Shown here: piece by piece, positions 25,360 through 38,700 of the stretch
How positions within the stretch are numbered: the stretch's first letter is position 1
Layout: the number at the start of each line of letters is the position of its first letter
Made by a program: the position numbers and the translations under genes
The notes under the pieces: generated by a model
Told to the model about the DNA's origin: nothing
Databases searched by the model: none
The model's input: only the letters and a program-made list of their open reading frames with translations
Origin: Lutraria lutraria
Taxonomy: Eukaryota; Mollusca; Bivalvia; Venerida; Mactridae
Reading direction: 5' to 3'
DNA length: 64,000 nucleotides
Assembly (NCBI GenBank): GCA_964023205.1
Contig: OZ026840.1
Coordinates: 13,192,603-13,256,602, forward strand

Positions 25360-25550
25360 GTGGAATCATTAATTTTCGTTGGGGATTTAATTTCGTGGAT
25401 TTCGTTGGTCGGCTCATCCACGAAATAAAATCCCCACGAATTTAAATGTAGAGATAAGACATTTTTTTTCAAAAATTCCAAATCTACGAATTTATGACCC
25501 CACGAGATAGCCATTTTGGTAAAAAAAAACACGAAAATTGAGCCCAATGA
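25360..25550. repeat. Complex inverted-repeat MITE
   Basis: Outer AATTTTCGT and ACGAAAATT flank inner inverted blocks such as TCGTTGGGGATTTAATTTCG and CGAAATAAAATCCCCACGAA, and TTTCGTGGAT with ATCCACGAAA. No coding potential. Confidence 0.55.
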
Positions 25551-26445
25551 ATATAAATGAAAATATATTATGGCCCCTTTTTCACTTAGGTCTCAGCAGG
25601 GGCATTCGTGTACTCTGGACACATTTCTAGTATTTAAATACAATCACATGGCTCTTAGAATACCTATCGTAAGACAGCATTGTACATATACATCTCTAAT
25701 TATAATATTATGTCAGATCCATTCAAACAAGATGCAGTTTTTATCAATTTTATCAAACAATAAAAGTACCAACAAAACCAAATCAAAGCACTGAGAGTAC
25801 TGTCAGAAGCAAAAGTTACAATGTTATTGATACTATTTGGTAGATGTGCATTAGATAATATCAAAAATCTCAACTCTAGGCCACAATGTTACAAACTCAA
25901 ATGTATTTATTGTTTGGACTAATAATTTCCTCAAAAGAGTCAGTTTTGGCTCAGTGTAATAAAGACGTTTTGGTAGAGGTCCACTTGTTATGCTCCCAAT
26001 TCTGTTAAAGTTGATAGTAAACTCATACCTCCACTTCCTGTTCACTGTAAAACACATCTGACTCTTAAAACTTTGTAATTATATGTTATAATAGAGTTAT
26101 TGTCTCCTTCATTAGGGTTAACTCTTTAGCGATGTGGTTAAGTGTCCGCCTACACTGAGCACTAGGGGTCCTGTGTTGAAAGAATTCTGACCCCCCCCCC
26201 CCTCCCGAATTTAGTCAAATGAGCTGTTTATAATTCTGTGTTAATAATAATTCATTTATGTTGAAGTTGTATTTAATAAAGATGTTTTATGCAAATCCAT
26301 CTCGCAAATAAGAAATTCATTTTGCGATATCGAGTCCATTCCGTACTTTATATCTATCCAGTAGGCGGAGTTACAGTTAACTTGTGTCCTCGCTCTGCTA
26401 GTGTCTTTTAGCGACCCCCATATGTATAGTAGCGATGCGCACTGT

Positions 26446-26467
26446 CAAGGACTTATATAAGTCCTTG
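26446..26467. repeat. Perfect 22 bp palindrome
   Basis: Shares its arms (CAAGGACTTAT and mirror) with the 40 bp palindrome 1.3 kb away but lacks that one's central alternating AT/ACAT stretch. Confidence 0.8.
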
Positions 26468-27029
26468 TCTTTATTAATGAAAAATTTGTGCGGATCGCCC
26501 TTATGAATGAAACTTTTGTGCCGATGAATACTGAATTATTAAACTCAATAAGTGTACAGTTTGAAATGCCATAACAATGTAATAATTCAATATCAACCTT
26601 AATCCTGCAATATATCCAACTTGTATCATAACTGCAATCGGTAGAGTCATACAACCAGTGGTACTATATTTCAATGCGAATGTATGGATAAGAGGCGTCA
26701 CGTTTTTGTTAATACAAAACTGGGTGTATCACTATAGAAGCTCTCGCTTCACTTTCGCTTCTAAAAAGAAATGTACATAATGCTTTCAAAAATATAAAGC
26801 ATGTATTGGTTAATTTGTGCACCTAATTTTGGAATCAATGTGATAGTTAATCAGGTAAAACTGTTGTAATTTATCAATAAAACTTGCAGGAGTTCAAACT
26901 TGATTCTTTAACCATGACAGAACCGAATATGCGAAAAGTGTGGATATGAAGCAGGTATCGAATATGTGAGTCCATACAATTTATCCGAAATGATTCAGAA
27001 ATGTGACACAGTGATAGTTGAAAGAATAG

Positions 27030-27136
27030 TCTTTATTCCATGACAAGTGTTGTCAGAGTTATTCTGTGCCAAGTGACGTCCAAGTTATTCTGTGTCAAGT
27101 GATGCCAGAGTTATTCCGTGTCAAGTGAAATCGGGG
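27030..27136 (-). repeat. Four-copy 26 bp repeat carrying the stop codon and poly(A) signal
   Basis: Read on the minus strand, four units begin CACTTGACACGGAATAACTC, CACTTGACACAGAATAACTT, CACTTGGCACAGAATAACTC and CACTTGTCATGGAATAAAGA. The first supplies the TAA stop of the large receptor gene (27111-27113). The last supplies AATAAA (plus-strand TTTATT at 27032-27037). The two signals lie 78 bp apart, exactly three units, at the same repeat position. Confidence 0.8.
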
Positions 27137-28146
27137 TTATTGGATCCATAGAACATGCTGTTGGTGGTCTAATATTTACATCTATGTCAGTTTTACTTCT
27201 TACGTAATTGTCGTATGCTGGAGGCGGAGAGGTTGACCTATGATAAAAACACAAAATACAGTAAAATACAGTTATAGTGAACTAGGGTATGACAAATACC
27301 ACAGGAAGTTTGCACATTGAAGAGATGGTGTAAATATGATAAATGCGTTTTGGTCTGTTTGGCAATTTTAGACCTTATTAATACTTCAATGTACAAACCA
27401 TCTATCAGGCCCAATGGCAAATACCTATACTTTGGATATTGTGAAGAATCGGATATGTATTAATAATGAAACAATAATGACAACTAATTGGAACATTACG
27501 TCACTAATTGATACATGACATCACTTCATTAATCATGTCACAATATGGTAACCTGGTTGGGACAAATATTACACAAACATAAAATGATTCACTCTCGGAA
27601 AATACAGTGCAACCTCTCCAAAGCAACGCCCTTTAGGAGTAGCAAAACTATGTTGTTGAGAGGTTGATGCTCTAGAGAGGTTAAATCAATAGTTAAAACG
27701 TGCAGTGGAAAAAAAACATGCTGTTGTTGAAGGGAGGTTGTTGCTCAAGAGAGGGTCGCTCTGGAGTGGTTGTACTGTGCAATGAATACAAAAGCTACTA
27801 AAATTACTGAACTGATAAAATAGTTTGGAAGCGTTTAGTTGAGAAATAATTATCAATCGTCATGAAAATTATACAATACCCAGATTTGGTCCTAAAGCCT
27901 GGTGGAAGGGTATAAAATTCTGACTCATCAAAGTCATCATTTGGATCATATCCTCCATTTGCTACAAATCTGTAATTTTATACAAATATACAAAATGTAA
28001 TTACTTGACAAAAGCTTTCTCATGTAATACATAATGTAATTTAATTTTCTATGTATTAGGTTGCTATAAGACATCTTAAACAACTTAACAGAAATCTACC
28101 CTGTACTTAAGAATCAATAAACTGTTGCCTGGGTAGACATTTTATT

Positions 28147-28188
<42 letters not shown>

Positions 28189-28217
28189 AGAGGGAATGGG
28201 AGAGGGAGGGAGGCAGG

Positions 28218-28280
<63 letters not shown>

Positions 28281-29705
28281 AACACTTTAATTTGTGTCCT
28301 TTTCATATAAGCTGAAATCAGACACCTTACCCTGGATATGAGTTGAACTTCTTGTTCGCATTATTCCTTATCATAGCTGGCTGCACGTCAATGGAATGAT
28401 CAATCTGTGTTTTATTGCATTTCCTGAAACCAGAACAAGGCTTGAGATGTATGTTATTTTGTATTTCTAATCATTATCCATTGTTACGCCCAACATAAAA
28501 TACTGACCAGTACGCATTACAATGACTACCAGTACATTTTGTATATTCGGATATGAAGTTATTGTATCTATAGAAGAACCCAGTACCTTTGGAAAGACAT
28601 AAAGTGTCCTTTATTGTCAGATATTGGTCTTAATAATCAATAACGGGTTTTCAAATTATGGCCTTATTCACAGGTTGGCCTCCATTCGGAAATGGTCGCT
28701 AACACAGGTCATATAATTATATTCTTTGATTTCAGCCCAACATACAGGGCGACAGATCATATACAAACTTAGGAATGGAGGAATTCCCAGAAAATACCGC
28801 ATACAAAATATCCCACCTTTACATAGTTACAGGCTATCCCAACCAAAACTAGCTGACCTACGTACAACTTGAGACGTTGAGTAAAGATGAAATAAGGGCG
28901 CCGCGAGCGGTGCAAATGCCTTCATGATGTTGCTACATCTTATTATAACTTCTGAGTTATGAGCTACATAAAAAGATTGTACGACACAGACAACAGACAC
29001 AGACGACGCAGTAAACACAATAGGTCTACTTTTTCCTCGAAAACGTGAGAAGGGTGCAAACATTTCACCCAATCGTTAAGTCTTCATAAAATTTTTAACT
29101 TTTATTAACGTGTTCGTTGATTTATCCGCATTAACAATTGTAACAAATTACAACTATGGTGTATGTTCTACACCTAAGTAGTTATTTATATCATGTTTTC
29201 AATATTCATTAACTTGTCATGTTTTATTGTAACATAGTATTCATGTACAGTCAAACCTGCGAATAAAGGCCACCTTTAGTAAAGACATATTGTGACCTTT
29301 ACTGACACGTGGCTCTTAGTCGAATGTTTCTTTGTTCTAAATGATAAATAACGGTTTTTAAAAATTGGCCTTTATTCACAAGGTTGCTGCTGGTAATTGA
29401 ACGGCTTTGAAGGGGGATCACCCAAGGATCGCAGGACGGACGTAAGGCGATCACAAGAGATCACCATGAGCTTATTGTGCTCTGATGAGCTAATAAGTAA
29501 CAGATTTAAAAGAATTGCCTTTATTCACAGGGTTGCCTTTATTCGGAGGTGGCCGCTAACCCAGGTTTGACTGTTGTTAAAATATCTTACTTTTTACACA
29601 GTATTATAGTGCCAATCACAGTTGCTATAACAAATAATAATGAACCTCCAACAGCAACACCAATAACCATTGTATCTGAAGCTTCGTCTGTAGATGGGAC
29701 ATACA
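27111..29705 (-). CDS. Exons 22-25: transmembrane helix and cytoplasmic tail
   Basis: Exon 22 (29705-29591) reads YVPSTDEASDT, then the helix MVIGVAVGGSLLFVIATV continuing to IGTIIL, then CKK, a classic stop-transfer. A GxxxG-type spacing (GVAVG) sits in the outer half. Exons 23-25 (28423-28331, 27969-27880, 27237-27111) give a tail of about 104 residues. It has a basic start (KKKCNK), an acidic patch with a tyrosine (DPNDDFDESEFYTLPPGF) and PPPAYDNY, which holds a PPxY motif that WW-domain proteins such as NEDD4-type ligases can bind. All three exons enter in phase 2, unlike the phase-1 ectodomain exons, consistent with a separate evolutionary origin of anchor and tail. Confidence 0.85.
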
Positions 29706-32700
29706 CTAAAATGCAAGGTGAAATATTGTTACAATAGCTGTGTATAACAAATCTGTAAAAATAATCATGAGTTCTTATCAGAATGGTAGTTATATGAAAG
29801 TAGAACGTATATTTGATGATACAATTTCAATTGAAATACAGAAACAGTACAACCTCTCCAGAGCGGCCCTCTGTAGAGCAACAACATCTCTATACCAACA
29901 CCTTAAAAATTTCCTTAAGCTGATATTTACTATATATTTAACCTCTACAGAGCAACAACCACTAAACAACGGTCAATATTTGCAGCTCCCACGGTGTGTT
30001 GCTCTACAGAGGTTGTACTGTATATATTTTGTTGTAAAAAGTCTTTTCGTACTAGTTAAAATACAAGGTAAATTAATAAAAATAAAAACGTTTATGCAAT
30101 CGAAGTTCAAAACTGATATTGGCAATGAAAGCGTGATTGAGGCTTAAAGATAGCTATAACAGTAAATCATTCTTCTTTTGAAATAAATTGATGGATTTTA
30201 ATAAATCATGTATGTAAGTAATGCTATATTTTCAAGTTCCAATGTGACATGATATTAGCAATTTTTAACAAAATCTAAAATGTTACATGAAATATTCACT
30301 AAATGCCTTACCATTGCATTCATTCTTATCTCTGGTCATGTGACCTAAAGTCAACCATTCATCAGGACATGGCTTACATGACGTCTGTGCTTCCATATCC
30401 TGGTATGTACCGACAGGACAAACTTCGCAATAATAATTGTAAGCATATGTTCCTTTTCCACAAGCAACTATATGGATAAAAATGGCATTTTTAATATGTT
30501 TTTGACATCTTGTATATTAGTCTGTACTTAGTTTTTACTACTTTAAACATTTAGCTTTGTCTGACGCAATAATTAAACTATTTGATCGTATAAGTATTTG
30601 AACAAACGAACAGTCTGAATAGTAAAACTAAACAAACAAACAGTATGAATAGTAAAATTAAACAAACAAACAGTATGAATAGTAAAACTAAACAAACGAA
30701 CAGTCTGAATAGTAAAACTAAACAAACAAACAGTCTGAATAGTAAAACTAAACAAACGAACAGTCTGAATAGTAAAACTAAACAAACAAACAGTATGAAT
30801 AGTAAAACTAAACAAACGAACAGTCTGAATAGTAAAACCAAACAAACGAACAGTCTGAATAGTAAAACTAAACAAACAAACAGTATGAATAGTAAAACTA
30901 AACAAACGAACAGTCTGAATAGTAAAACCAAACAAACAAACAGTATGAATAGTAAAACTAAACAAACAAACAGTATGAATAGTAAAACTAAACAAACGAA
31001 CAGTCTGAATAGTAAAACTAAACAAACGAACAGTCTGAATAGTAAAACTAAACAAACAAACAGTATGAAAAGTAAAACTAAACAAACGAACAGTCTGAAT
31101 AGTAAAACTAAACAAACAAACAGTATGAATAGTAAAACTAAACAAACGAACAGTATGAATAGTAAAACTAAACAAACAAACAGTATGAATAGTAAAACTA
31201 AACAAACGAACAGTCTGAATAGTAAAACTAAACAAACAAACAGTATGAATAGTAAAACTAAACAAACGAACAGTCTGAATAGTAAAACTAAACAAACGAA
31301 CAGTCTGAATAGTAAAACTGGGCGAGAAGGGCATTGACGTAATTGTTCTCGTTTTGGAGATTTTTTGGTTTAATTTACTGTTGCCTGTTTCGTGATTGGT
31401 TTTATTGATGCAAAACATTACTATATATTCAGTTGCCTAATTAACAATATCAACAATGTCAAGCATCTATAATAAATTCGTGCTTATTAATATCAATTTA
31501 CACATTGTGTTTTTCATTATGAATGTCTACATCTTGCGAAAATCATGTAATGAAAGATTACTAGAAAGGCTGAACAAACTATAATACTAAATAAATTTAA
31601 CTTGAGTTGTACCCCTCGTTTATCATAAACAGTACAACCTCTCCAGAGTGGCCCTCTCTAGAGCAGCACCAGAAACATAATTAGTTACTCCAAAAGATGG
31701 TTGCTTCAAATGGAGGGGTTGCACTGTACTTACCACAATATTGCCACACAGGAATATAACCAGGATGACAGATTGTTAACCCATCATATGAAGATGAATT
31801 TAACCCCACATCATGATCGGTGCCATTGTACTGTATCGTTAACTGCTTCTGTTCGATCAGATCTTCCAAAGCTAGTACAAGAAAGCTTAGCAAGTCGTAA
31901 CATTCATCCATGTCTGTCGAGAAAACAATTAAATTCCAATAAAAAAGGTATGAGAAGGCTGACATGTGATAATTTAAGAATTAAATATTTATCTATACCT
32001 GTCGAGAAAACAATCGAATTCTATTGTAATATGTATGACAGATGACTATTTAAGAATCACTATAGAATTGAAACTTATTTGAAATACATCTGTAAATCGT
32101 CAGTCAAAATTGTGGACCATTTCAAAATTTCAAACTACTATATTATTAAATTTATTACATAACATATTAATAGAATATGCATGTACGAGTCCATAGAAAG
32201 TGAATTCATCATAGTATTTTTTTTAACAAACTTAATTCATTTGAATTCACATTTGTAAGCTTCAGTGCTAACTAGGGGACATCTTGTATGACTGTATCTT
32301 TTGTCACCTACTGTCTACTTACCATTTAAAACATCACAAGATATTTCAATCGTGAACACAACACTGGACGTTTCTCGCTTCCGTCTGCTTGATGTTACTG
32401 CAGACGTAGACACCACTGTTTGAATGTGTTTACACTGTGACGTTGACAAACATCCTTTTTGTTGTATTTTTGAGTCGACAGTTTGTTCTACTAATTGCAC
32501 CAAAGTTTGTGTCCCTTGGATGCCACGTAGCGTCGGGTATTCTCCCGTAAAGTCGATAGTTGTTTGTATAGCCGGCGTCTTAGCTGAATTGACATAATAC
32601 ACATACATGTATATGAAGTTTCATGATATGTTTTAAAGCCCCATTAGCTTTTTGCTGTAGAAAAATATATGCAAAAACATTTAATTACTGATATTATCCG

Positions 32701-35700
32701 AAGATAATTATTACCGACGAAACAAGCCATTTTTCGTCTGAAAACACTCATTTCACTGTGATTTTTGTTTTTGTAAACTTGAAATATGTAGAACGCGTGA
32801 CGTCACTTTACTACGTGTGCATGGCATGACTGCGGGAAAACACAGGTGTTCTATAAATAGTATTTATTTCAATGATTTTGAAAAAAACACGATAGTGGTT
32901 TCGGAAACATTTTTTCTTGCTATAAAGTATGCAGGGAGGAAAACACACCGGATTCCTCTATATAATAGAACAAACAGAAACTATTAGGACCAATACATTT
33001 ATAAGCTTTAAGTATAATATTATAAGCACAAATATTTACATGAAAGATAGGTTTACTTTCCATTCATTTTTTTGCATTGTCTTGTGTAATGCATAGTGGA
33101 ACATATAGCCTTTGTATGAGACGTGTTGAATAAGTTGGATTTATTGATAAAATGGAGAGTGATTATTGGCAACAAGTCCAAACTAAAGCCTGTCACAGAC
33201 TTGACGAATTCCCTCCCCACACCCTGCTTTGACACAGGCGTGTTAATGTTATTTTCACCCTCGTCACAGCAAAGGCACCTTTTTGCCACATGTCACTAAC
33301 AATAAAGAAATTGGATTCCTTTCAATGAACAATTGAGTTGCAGCCCAGACAAAGCCAACCCATCATTTGATATTTACCCTTTAAATTTAACCTTCATCTT
33401 GGAGGTAGACTACGGGCCTGGGTCCTACCTAGCCCTACTAATTCGGCTTTCCGGTTGGCCGATTTTCGTGAACGAATTCGGAAGGGCCATCCTCTCAGCC
33501 TTACAAACATCTGCATATTTATGTGCGGAATTTAAAATTACGTCAAAATTCTTAAATTACGTGTATAACTTACTTAATTCAATACAAATAATAATAATCT
33601 GCATGAATGTGCTTTAAAAAATCTGTGTTAAATGTCAAATTTGAAATATTAAGACTTAAATTTTACGTCGCGTGAAAAAAACGGTACGAACGGACTTTAG
33701 CCTCATCCAGTTCCCCTCCGTACACAAATACCGTCGGACAGTTAATTCTATATTGTTCTTTATAATGAGTACCCAGAATTAACTAAAGTTGATTGAAAAT
33801 TAAATTGCCAACGTTTCGTTGACATGCCAGCTTATTTAAACGTGTACTTAAAATTATTTTGAGAGTAGGCAATGTTTACCATGACACCGGCATTTTACCG
33901 CCATTACGCCAGTTTCGTTTTCAGTTTGGAAATAGTGGGGAGAAACAAATCATTAATGCATCTTTCAGAAAAGGTATGTGGGAATAATTTATACTCATTT
34001 GAGTATAGAAACATGTTTTTTATCCATGGAATGGTTCACTTTGGTCACAGATATTGTAGTTATCGGGCCCAACGGGTTTTAATTGGGGATTTTCCGCACA
34101 CAAATATGCAGATCTTTGTTAGACTGTGCGGGACGGAGCCAAGTCGAAAAATGTCTCACCGTCACAAAGCAGTCTAATTAGTTGGACTAGGGTCCTACCC
34201 AGAACACATTGTCTCATGTAGGTGAAATATTATGCCAAGTTGTTTAGAAACCCATCAGTGAACAACAATGTAACAGCCCTGAAAATAATGGGACGTGGCG
34301 GGACTGGACTGGACATTTAACGTGATTCCAGTAAAGTCCCCAACACTGATAGTAGGTGGGGTATAATAAGTTGGACTTAAAGTCCCATGAGCTTTTTGCT
34401 TTAAAAAATATATGCAAAAAACAAACATTTGCTGATATTATCCCAAGACAATTATTACCGACGAAACAAGCCATTTTTCTTCTTTAAAAACACGCATTTC
34501 GCTATGAATTTTGCTTTTGTCAACTTGAAATATATAGAGCGCGTGACGTCATTTAATGCCGTGTGCATAATATGACTGCGGGAAAACACAGCTGTTCTAT
34601 AAATAGTATTTTTTTCAATGATATTGAAAAAAATACGATAGTGATTTGGGTTTCGGAAACATTTTTTCTTGCTATTAAGTATGCACGGGAGGAAAACACA
34701 CCGGATTCCTGCGTTATAGAACAAACAGAAACTATTTGGACCGGTAAATGTAAATGCTTATGGGACTTAGTACTGATGAGGTGTATAAACAGCGCACAAA
34801 GATGATTTATACTAACCAGAGCAGGACGGTAAGTTAAGGTTTGGTTTGTCTGTTGTATTAATGTTCCATGTGTAACCAGTGTCTGGTCCACATTTTACAC
34901 CGGAAGTCCCGACAAAACTAACATCATCAAACAAATATCCATTATGGCAAAATGGATGACATACACGAGTCTCATTTTTATTATTTGTCCAAGAACAATT
35001 TGTATCTCCATTCACAATATCTGGGGGATCTGTCAAACAACCTGAAAACATTCAATAAATATCTAATTATATTGGATTTATAAAACGTTTGATATAAATG
35101 TATAAAAAATCCAGCATTATGAGTGAATATTTCGACTTAAGATCACATAAAAATCATTATTTTAAGTACTCTTCTCTTGAAGCAATAACGTATGGTTAGT
35201 CTATGAGCATAAATTGATATAAAAACATTTTGTTCAATTTCAAAAACAAACAAAAACAAGTCGTTGCGTTCAATAAACGGATATATATGCTCCCCAATGG
35301 CACCTTAACTTAAAATCGGAGGACGGACGCACAGAGCAATCACTATATGCCGAGTAGCAGCATTCGATATCAGAAGCAAAAAACAACGTGCGATGATACT
35401 ACCATCATGTATTATACTATACCCTTTTCACATAGTTCGTTTGTCTGACATTCAACAACTTCCGTGACGTTGCCCTCACAAGGTTTCCCGCCATTAGAAG
35501 GCTCAGGGTTTTCACAAGCACGTGTCCTATTTTGTACACCTGACCCACACGTGACAGAACATTGTCCAGTCGTGACCCACTCAGTCCATCCGCCATCAAC
35601 TGTAAATTAGAGGCAATTAATTTACAATATGATACATTGCATACTACAGCTTCGTTAAATAAATACCGTCTTTGTGACAAAAGGTAAATGGCTTAATATT

Positions 35701-38700
35701 AAGATTGCACCATTCATGAGTGGGATACACAGCTGAAATATTGAATAATGAATATCAGTTTGGAAATAAATGCTTGCTTTAATTTGATCGTCTTAATGAT
35801 GAAGTGCTTCGCAAAGAAGGGTTAACAGTTTTGTTCATAATCAGTAATTAAATAGCATATATGTAATTTATGTATTCTATTATATGTCTGCATTTGTTAT
35901 TGTATGTAATTGAATTACACCCGGGCCTATCGTGAATAATACAAGCATGCATTATCTTACCATATTTTATTTCACAGTACTCTCCCTTGAAGCCATCCGG
36001 GCACTGGCAGGTATATCCATCCACGCCATCAACGCACGTTCCACCATTGTCACAAACATTGCCTTCACAATCATTTATATCAATACTGCAATCACTTCCG
36101 GTAAAACCTATCGCGCATGCGCATGAAAATGAGTTTATTCCATCAAAGCATGAGCCACCATTTTGACACGGAGAATCGTGACAATTATCAATTGCTGTAA
36201 TGGTAAAATGAAACAAGAATTACTTAAAGGTGAAATAAATATTTGGTGTTTGTTTGAAAAAATTGGGATAAAATTCCGCATACAGTCGAATTACTGTAGA
36301 CCAAGAGCATATTAGATCAGCCATTGATGAGATTTTTGTAGTACATCCATTATTAAAAGCATTTCTAAAATCCTCAGTCTTTTCAATGTTCTTCATTTTC
36401 GTGTCACAATTTGTGTTTCTAATCTTCTTTTACTGAATAAGTGTCTCCTTGTATTGTTTTGTCAACGAACAAATATTTATGTTTGTGATTTCTAATTGTT
36501 TATAGAGATGTTCCGTGTATTTTATTGGTTGTGTTTCTTGTTTCCGAAAAAAAAACATTCGAAATTGGTCAACATCTACGTGGTACACCGGAAGCCAAGA
36601 CGTTTAGGAATAATGTTAGTCGTGAAAATAAGCCATGCCTCTAACTTACCGTCACACTTGCTTTCTGTAAACGTAAATGTTCCATCTACTTCCGAAAATT
36701 GTTTCCAGGCAACCAAATCGCCTGGTTCTTCTGTAAAGCAACCCTCTGGTAATACTGTAGGACTCCAACCAGCTGCTGACCGAATGTTAATCTGTGATAT
36801 GGATCCAACAAAACTATCCCCTAAAATATGTAAGGTAAAACTTAAATACAAATCAATATATAAATAAACAAATCGGACGAGAGCTCGACACATGTACATT
36901 TTGTAATTCAAATTTGTTGAGTTGCCTTGAATGCACAAGCTCCACAAATATATTATGGTTAAATCACTTGATTGCAAATGTTAGTACTTCATACATTACC
37001 GTGTTGTATGAACCTAATGCAGGCTTGTTCTGATATCTTAACAAGTTTTTTACTGGACATTGTAGTTGAGAGTTTGTATGTTTACGATTAGCCTCATTGT
37101 AATGTAATGGGTTCATGTTCTGGGCGTGGCTTGTGGAATCTGAGACTAAGAGTCCCCCTCGCTGATTTGATTGATTTACAAGGACTAAAAGTTAGGTACT
37201 CGTTAGAATAACTGTCCTGCTCTGTGTGTAACAGTTGGATATGGTGGAATGCTACATGCATGCTTTGTTTATACAATTGTACCTCCGACTGTGATGTTCC
37301 CTGTAAATGGTGCGAGTTGTTCGGGGAAGTCTTCGTAGATTGCTTTGGTACCATCGATGTAAACAGATATCTTGTCATTGTGACAGCTAACAGCAATCAT
37401 CGTCCATGTATCTGATCCTACTAAACTATCACCAGTCTCATACACAGTACTGAAAATAAGTAAGACAATAATTTATTAAAGTGGCATGTGTACATATTAC
37501 ATGATATACAAAAATAGAAAAATAAATAACACACCCGGCCTAATGGACATATAAGTCACCTGACAAGTGTGCAAATCAGTTTTACAGTTTACATGAAGTT
37601 ATTTTCTTTGCCAAATATCATGAGTAAATAAATAGAAAATGCAAAAATAGTTAACAACACATTTTGTTATTAAATTTCGATTATTGTTTTTTTTCTTCTT
37701 TTCATAATATATATTCGCTTTGGCAATATATTTGGCTAATTGTCTTGGAATGATAATAATAAGGTATTTAAGTTTATCAATATTAGACATGTTATTAAAC
37801 TGGTCGTTAGATAATTGTTCATTAAATGTTGATGTTTTAATATCATTGTAAAATGTACAATGCGGAAGGAAATGTTTTTCATCTTCAATCTGTGATAAAT
37901 TACAGAATGCACAAAATATGTCAATATATAATGCTTGAGCGCTAGAAGAGACATCTGTATATTTCATATCCATCATATAATCTATTTTTAAATGTTCATA
38001 ACTTGCTAACTATGCTGACCTTGAAGTAAGCAGAACATGAAAAACAGACAAACCTGTATTTGCAGCCTCCTCCGAACGAAGGCCTCCCTGTGAATGAAGA
38101 CAATTCTTCGAAAAACTGTCACTGATTATTTAGAACAAAATGACTTCCGACTATAGGCCACCTATCAATAGATACCACATTTTATCTTTCCCTCGGGTGG
38201 CTTTGTTCATAGGTTTGATTGTAATTGCTGAAATATGTTGTCATTCGACTATACAAATGTATTACATGTATATTTAATGTACCTGAAAAAAGTTACTTTC
38301 AGCTGATCTGCATCTCCAACGTGCAGTAGTTGTGTCCCATCTGTATCAACAATTTCAACAATATTATCGCATGCAGAACATTTTGCCCATAATTCTACAG
38401 AGATTCCATTGGTCGAGTTGATAAACTGGTCCGGGAGTAAAGCAGGAATAGTGGTTTCCGTAGCATCTTTCTCTGTGTACACGATGTCAAATTCTGGTAA
38501 TAAATTATGAAACATTTGTTTTAATCGTACAATATAATACATGCTTATCCCATGATCCTATACAGTGCAACCTCTCCAAAGCAACACACTTTGGGAGTAG
38601 CAAAATTATGCTGTTGTTGCTCTAGAGAGGTTAAATTGATACATGTATTTAAATCGTGCAGTTGGAAAAATGATACTATCATTGAAGGGAGGTTGTTCCT

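Noticed and set aside
29410..29500. Hammerhead ribozyme (CTGATGAG at about 29488)
   Set aside because: No GAAA after a stem II and no closing helices; the sequence belongs to the GTGAGCT element end.
30573..31418. 281-codon and 230-codon open frames through the 30 bp repeat
   Set aside because: The unit length is a multiple of three and lacks stops in some frames on both strands, so long frames are automatic. They lie inside an intron of a gene with full phase support.
32632..34765. LTR retrotransposon with 375 bp direct repeats
   Set aside because: The repeats have inverted ends themselves and relatives in other orientations at 53.6 and 60.2 kb, so each is a separate MITE; nothing between them looks like gag or pol.
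35848..36216. Independent 122-aa EGF protein
   Set aside because: It is exon 16 of the large receptor gene, with an acceptor at 36195 and donor at 35960 in matching phase.
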